Source of the DNA: a virus
DNA: 47,404 bases
Direction: 5' to 3' (one strand)
IMG/VR virus record: IMGVR_UViG_3300037488_001785
Location: 1-47,404 of that record
Notes under the pieces: model-generated
The model's database searches: none
What the model was told of the DNA's origin: nothing
The model's input: only the letters and a program-made list of their open reading frames with translations
Shown: positions 46,301 to 47,404 of the stretch, piece after piece
Position numbering within the stretch: position 1 is the first letter of the stretch
Layout of the letters: each line of letters begins with the position of its first letter
Made by a program: the position numbers and the translations under genes

Positions 46301-46676
46301 GGACCTCCCCGATCGGCGTCCAACCGCGCTCCAAGAGAACCGGCTCCGTATTCGGTTGAGCTTTGCCGCTGCCCACCTGCATGGGGCCGAAGAGTCCGCC
46401 GTAGTCGTGCATCTCCGCGAGCGCCTTCGCTTGGACGGGGCGCAGGACCATCGTGCCCTGTGGCATCCGAAGCCACTGCTGCATATCCGCGAGAAGCTCG
46501 GGGAAACCGGGCTCATCCTTGCTCCACTCGCGGCGAGGGAGCGCGAGGATGCGGCGCAGCTCGGCAGAATCCTTGACGCCTGAGCGTCGGAAGATTTTCC
46601 CGACCCGAGAAGACTTCGTGAAGTCCTCTGGGCTCTTGCCGGAATACGACAGCAGCTTAGCGAGTGCAGAGGTCAT
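43395..46676 (-). CDS. SNF2/DEAD-like helicase carrying two inteins
   Basis: A 1093-residue precursor that would splice to about 593 residues. Motif I VGSGK-T (split by intein 1 after Lys105), II CDETHRV (about 325), III SGTIT (about 362), VI QCLGRTHREGQ (split by intein 2 after Gln678). The N-terminal part has a small helical domain and LRPVQAKALAEMHDYGGLF, a Q-motif-like region. It resembles phage SF2 helicases used for replication or recombination. It overlaps RusA, suggesting a common role at branched DNA. Without splicing, both ATP-binding motifs would be disrupted. Confidence 0.88.
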   Translation of the reverse strand: MTSALAKLLSYSGKSPEDFTKSSRVGKIFRRSGVKDSAELRRILALPRREWSKDEPGFPELLADMQQWLRMPQGTMVLRPVQAKALAEMHDYGGLFGPMQVGSGKAQPNTEPVLLERGWTPIGEVRVGDRIYGSDGQLHAVTGVFPQGMRPVWRITFSGGAYALCDPGHLWTLHRTACEDETRTAAEWAAEDFSIAHQLPHLTLTDDLVRAAADGTERPSRIVHYIDDTGTNAEMTCISVDAPDQLYATRFCILTHNTAVSLLAPIVLEAKRPLLILPAKLRDKTIREIGNYQRHFRIVPPAILSYEILSRENGGKLLAEVAPDLIICDETHRVKNKNASVTRKISTWMKENPTTKFVALSGTITMRSLRDYAHIIRWCLPYSSPLPSTQYDLEEWSNALDEKIQDMQRLSVGALSQLCEPADQQRIHDAADSVALSLARKAYQRRLTETPGVVATSESLLGASLSISAVQPQLGSALDEAFLKLRKDWLTPDDHPVIDGFQLWRHARELACGFYYRWNPRPPEEWLTARRNWARFARDILSMHRPGLDSELPVANACAKGDLPNTEYLAWREIRDTFVPNQEAVWVSDGTLRFAAEWLRKNDGICWVEHIAFGERLAELTGLSYYGGGGLDKQKRMIEDGRGPCIASIAANAEGRNLQQWNKSLVVSCPPSGKTWEQCLDERTEVLTEEGWKGIDDSITSKVAAYSISDGSIHWSEGRRVERLLGEEDMFGISNPHLDIRVTAGHRMVVQRMRRFGNGGRDGFVYSPREFIEAAKMPQRARVPLAGVQSAEGVPLSDAELTFIGLFMSDGNLSPKNNTLALFQSTRYPDIIATIEKTLAELDFRFGHSICTTPSNYGERKHPLHKWTMSKGMPRRTKGGTGWGRLAPYIDKEMPDTLDAMTREQLLVFLHGLWLGDGSKTPGTYDYDRYTPGTQNIATRRKSVADKVQSLCIRRGLRCNISRGESVWMLRISEDTTWTVTTLKISDGRQRWGVLPSSTSERVWCVSVDSGAIVTRRNGKVAVVGNCLGRTHREGQEADEVSYDVMFACKEQMDGFLQALADARYLQDTLGSPQKLLYADLVLDMKDTIGPRW
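43599..44642 (-). other. Intein 2 of the helicase, with LAGLIDADG endonuclease
   Basis: 348 residues from Cys679 (CLDERTEVLTEEGWKG) to Asn1026 (GKVAVVGN), with Cys as the +1 residue. It sits inside helicase motif VI. Block B-like ITVTAGH-type sequence is visible as RVTAGHRMV. Endonuclease motifs FIGLFMSDGNL and LHGLWLGDGSK have both acidic residues. The penultimate residue at the C-terminus is Gly instead of the usual His, a known variant. Confidence 0.88.
45906..46361 (-). other. Intein 1 of the helicase, mini-intein without endonuclease
   Basis: 152 residues from Ala106 (AQPNTEPVLLERGWTPIG) to Asn257 (RFCILTHN), inserted between Lys and Thr of the P-loop. No LAGLIDADG motif is present and the length is that of a minimal splicing domain. 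It begins with Ala and ends THN before Thr, as does the intein in the helicase at 32767, at the same conserved site. Confidence 0.88.
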
Positions 46677-47083
46677 GGGGATACTGGCCTCACCGTGAAG
46701 ATCACTTCGGCTCTCGGTGTCTCGCCGTCGAAGAAGGTCTCGACGGTGTTTTTCTTAGCTTGCGAATCGTCGTGGTAGACGACCTTGTTGCAGGCGTCGA
46801 GCACAGCTTTCTGGAGGTTCTCACCATCGCGGCGACGCTTGTCGGGGTGGTAGAATTTGCAGTCGGATTCGTAGATCCGATCGAGCGGCCACTCGACGCC
46901 TTGCTCTTTGAGCAGGTTGATCGCGTGGATGGCCTCCCACCGGACAAACTTCTCCCACGTCCGGGTGTGTGGATCGGAGCGGAAGGTCATCCGCTTCGAC
47001 ATGGGATTGTACGAACCCCTCGCGCGGCGCTTCGTCACGGGGACGCCGAGAATCGTGAAGCGCAGCGTGAGGGGTTCGGTCAC
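46673..47083 (-). CDS. rusA: RusA-family Holliday junction resolvase
   Basis: A 136-residue protein with GTG start at 47083. The RusA signature RRRDGENLQKAVLDACNKVVYHDDSQ is present (D86, N89, K92, D96, D105-D106), with TKRRARGSYNP near the N-terminus as in other phage RusA proteins. The enzyme cuts Holliday junctions symmetrically and helps resolve replication or recombination intermediates before packaging. Its stop overlaps the helicase start by ATGA. Confidence 0.9.
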   Translation of the reverse strand: MTEPLTLRFTILGVPVTKRRARGSYNPMSKRMTFRSDPHTRTWEKFVRWEAIHAINLLKEQGVEWPLDRIYESDCKFYHPDKRRRDGENLQKAVLDACNKVVYHDDSQAKKNTVETFFDGETPRAEVIFTVRPVSP

Positions 47084-47087
47084 GGGG

Positions 47088-47404
47088 TCAGACCTTCCGA
47101 AGCGCGGCGGCGATCATCTCCAGACCCGACGCGATGCCGTGCCAGACCTCGCGAGAGAAGCCCTCTGCGAAGGGCTCAGCCGAGGCGACTGCGGCAGCCT
47201 TCTTCGCCTTGGCCGGGGCGGGCGTCGGGGCCGGGGCCGGGGTCGGCACGGGCGTCGGGAGCGGTGCGGGAGCCGCGACGTAGGGCTCGGGCGGCGTGAT
47301 GCCCGTAGGCGGGGGCGGGGGCGGCGCCGGAGCGGGCGGAGCGGGCGGCGCCGGAGCGGGCGGCGCCGGAGCGGGCGGCGCCGGAGCGGGCGGCGCCGGA
47401 GCGG
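47088..47404 (-). CDS. Pro/Ala-rich protein, C-terminal part (runs off the window)
   Basis: The frame is open from the window edge to the stop at 47088-47090, 4 bases before the RusA start. The visible part begins with a long Pro/Ala stretch, continues PTPVPTPAPAPTPAPAKAKK, and ends with a helix-forming domain (FAEGFSREVWHGIASGLEMI, then AAALRKV). The linker resembles the flexible region of phage SSB- or recombination-type proteins, and the end could be a protein-contact helix. The start and N-terminal domain lie outside the window. Confidence 0.7.
   Translation of the reverse strand, partial: APAPPAPAPPAPAPPAPAPPAPPAPAPPPPPPTGITPPEPYVAAPAPLPTPVPTPAPAPTPAPAKAKKAAAVASAEPFAEGFSREVWHGIASGLEMIAAALRKV
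47327..47404 (-). repeat. 15-bp GC-rich tandem repeat coding Pro/Ala
   Basis: Units of ggcgccggagcgggc and one shorter variant repeat about five times up to the window edge and may continue. They code APAPP-type repeats. The period is 15 bases, as in the RRTSR and ARKTS repeats. Confidence 0.85.

Noticed and set aside
1-47404. tRNA genes
   Set aside because: No cloverleaf with a conserved T-arm (GGTTCGAAT-type) was recognised by eye. A tRNAscan-SE run would be decisive.

Overview
The window is a GC-rich piece of what looks like a large double-stranded DNA bacteriophage (or prophage) genome. Genes are packed tightly, many joined by 4-base ATGA/GTGA overlaps. They encode tail-fibre-like proteins, membrane and cell-wall proteins of lysis type, a tyrosine recombinase, a family A DNA polymerase, a RusA resolvase and three SNF2-type helicases. 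No terminase, portal or major capsid gene, and no rRNA or tRNA, is seen, so this is only part of the genome. The host cannot be named. Base composition, GTG/TTG starts, spanin-like proteins and TTGACG/TACnnT promoters fit a high-GC bacterium, possibly Gram-negative.

Layout. 1-1924: edge of a fibre gene and small accessory genes (oligoribonuclease, zinc ribbons, GNAT acetyltransferase). 1921-8515 (minus): a chain of membrane proteins. Two are spanin-like and one is holin-like. Six form a family with a short N-terminal M(S/T)(Y/F)H-type tag, usually with GLG, and a C-terminal transmembrane anchor. 8576-12652 (plus): small early-type genes, a strongly structured candidate non-coding RNA (about 8915-9087) and a tyrosine recombinase. 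12649-23825 (minus): coiled-coil membrane proteins, a 1403-residue fibre-like protein, a collagen-like protein, an SGNH hydrolase with a membrane anchor, further virion-type proteins and a putative wall-active protein. 23822-29030 (minus): a zinc metallopeptidase, two protein-kinase-like proteins and two unknowns. 29072-37625: two SNF2 helicases (one with an intein), a dual-specificity-phosphatase-like protein, a zinc ribbon protein and a third kinase-like protein. 37721-47404: a secreted wall hydrolase, then a minus-strand replication block (coiled-coil protein, small membrane protein, DNA polymerase, probable ssDNA-associated protein, helicase with two inteins, RusA, and a truncated Pro/Ala-rich gene).

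The most unusual content is (i) a possible phage phospho-signalling set: three kinase-like proteins, a CX5R phosphatase, and a recurring R/K-T-S motif, expanded as 15-bp DNA repeats in two neighbouring genes; (ii) the tail-anchored membrane protein family with a shared N-terminal tag; (iii) the structured RNA gene with its own promoter and terminator; (iv) three inteins in two helicases, two of them at the same P-loop site; and (v) a repeated promoter layout that places the -10 box 5 to 9 bases before the start codon, implying leaderless mRNAs.
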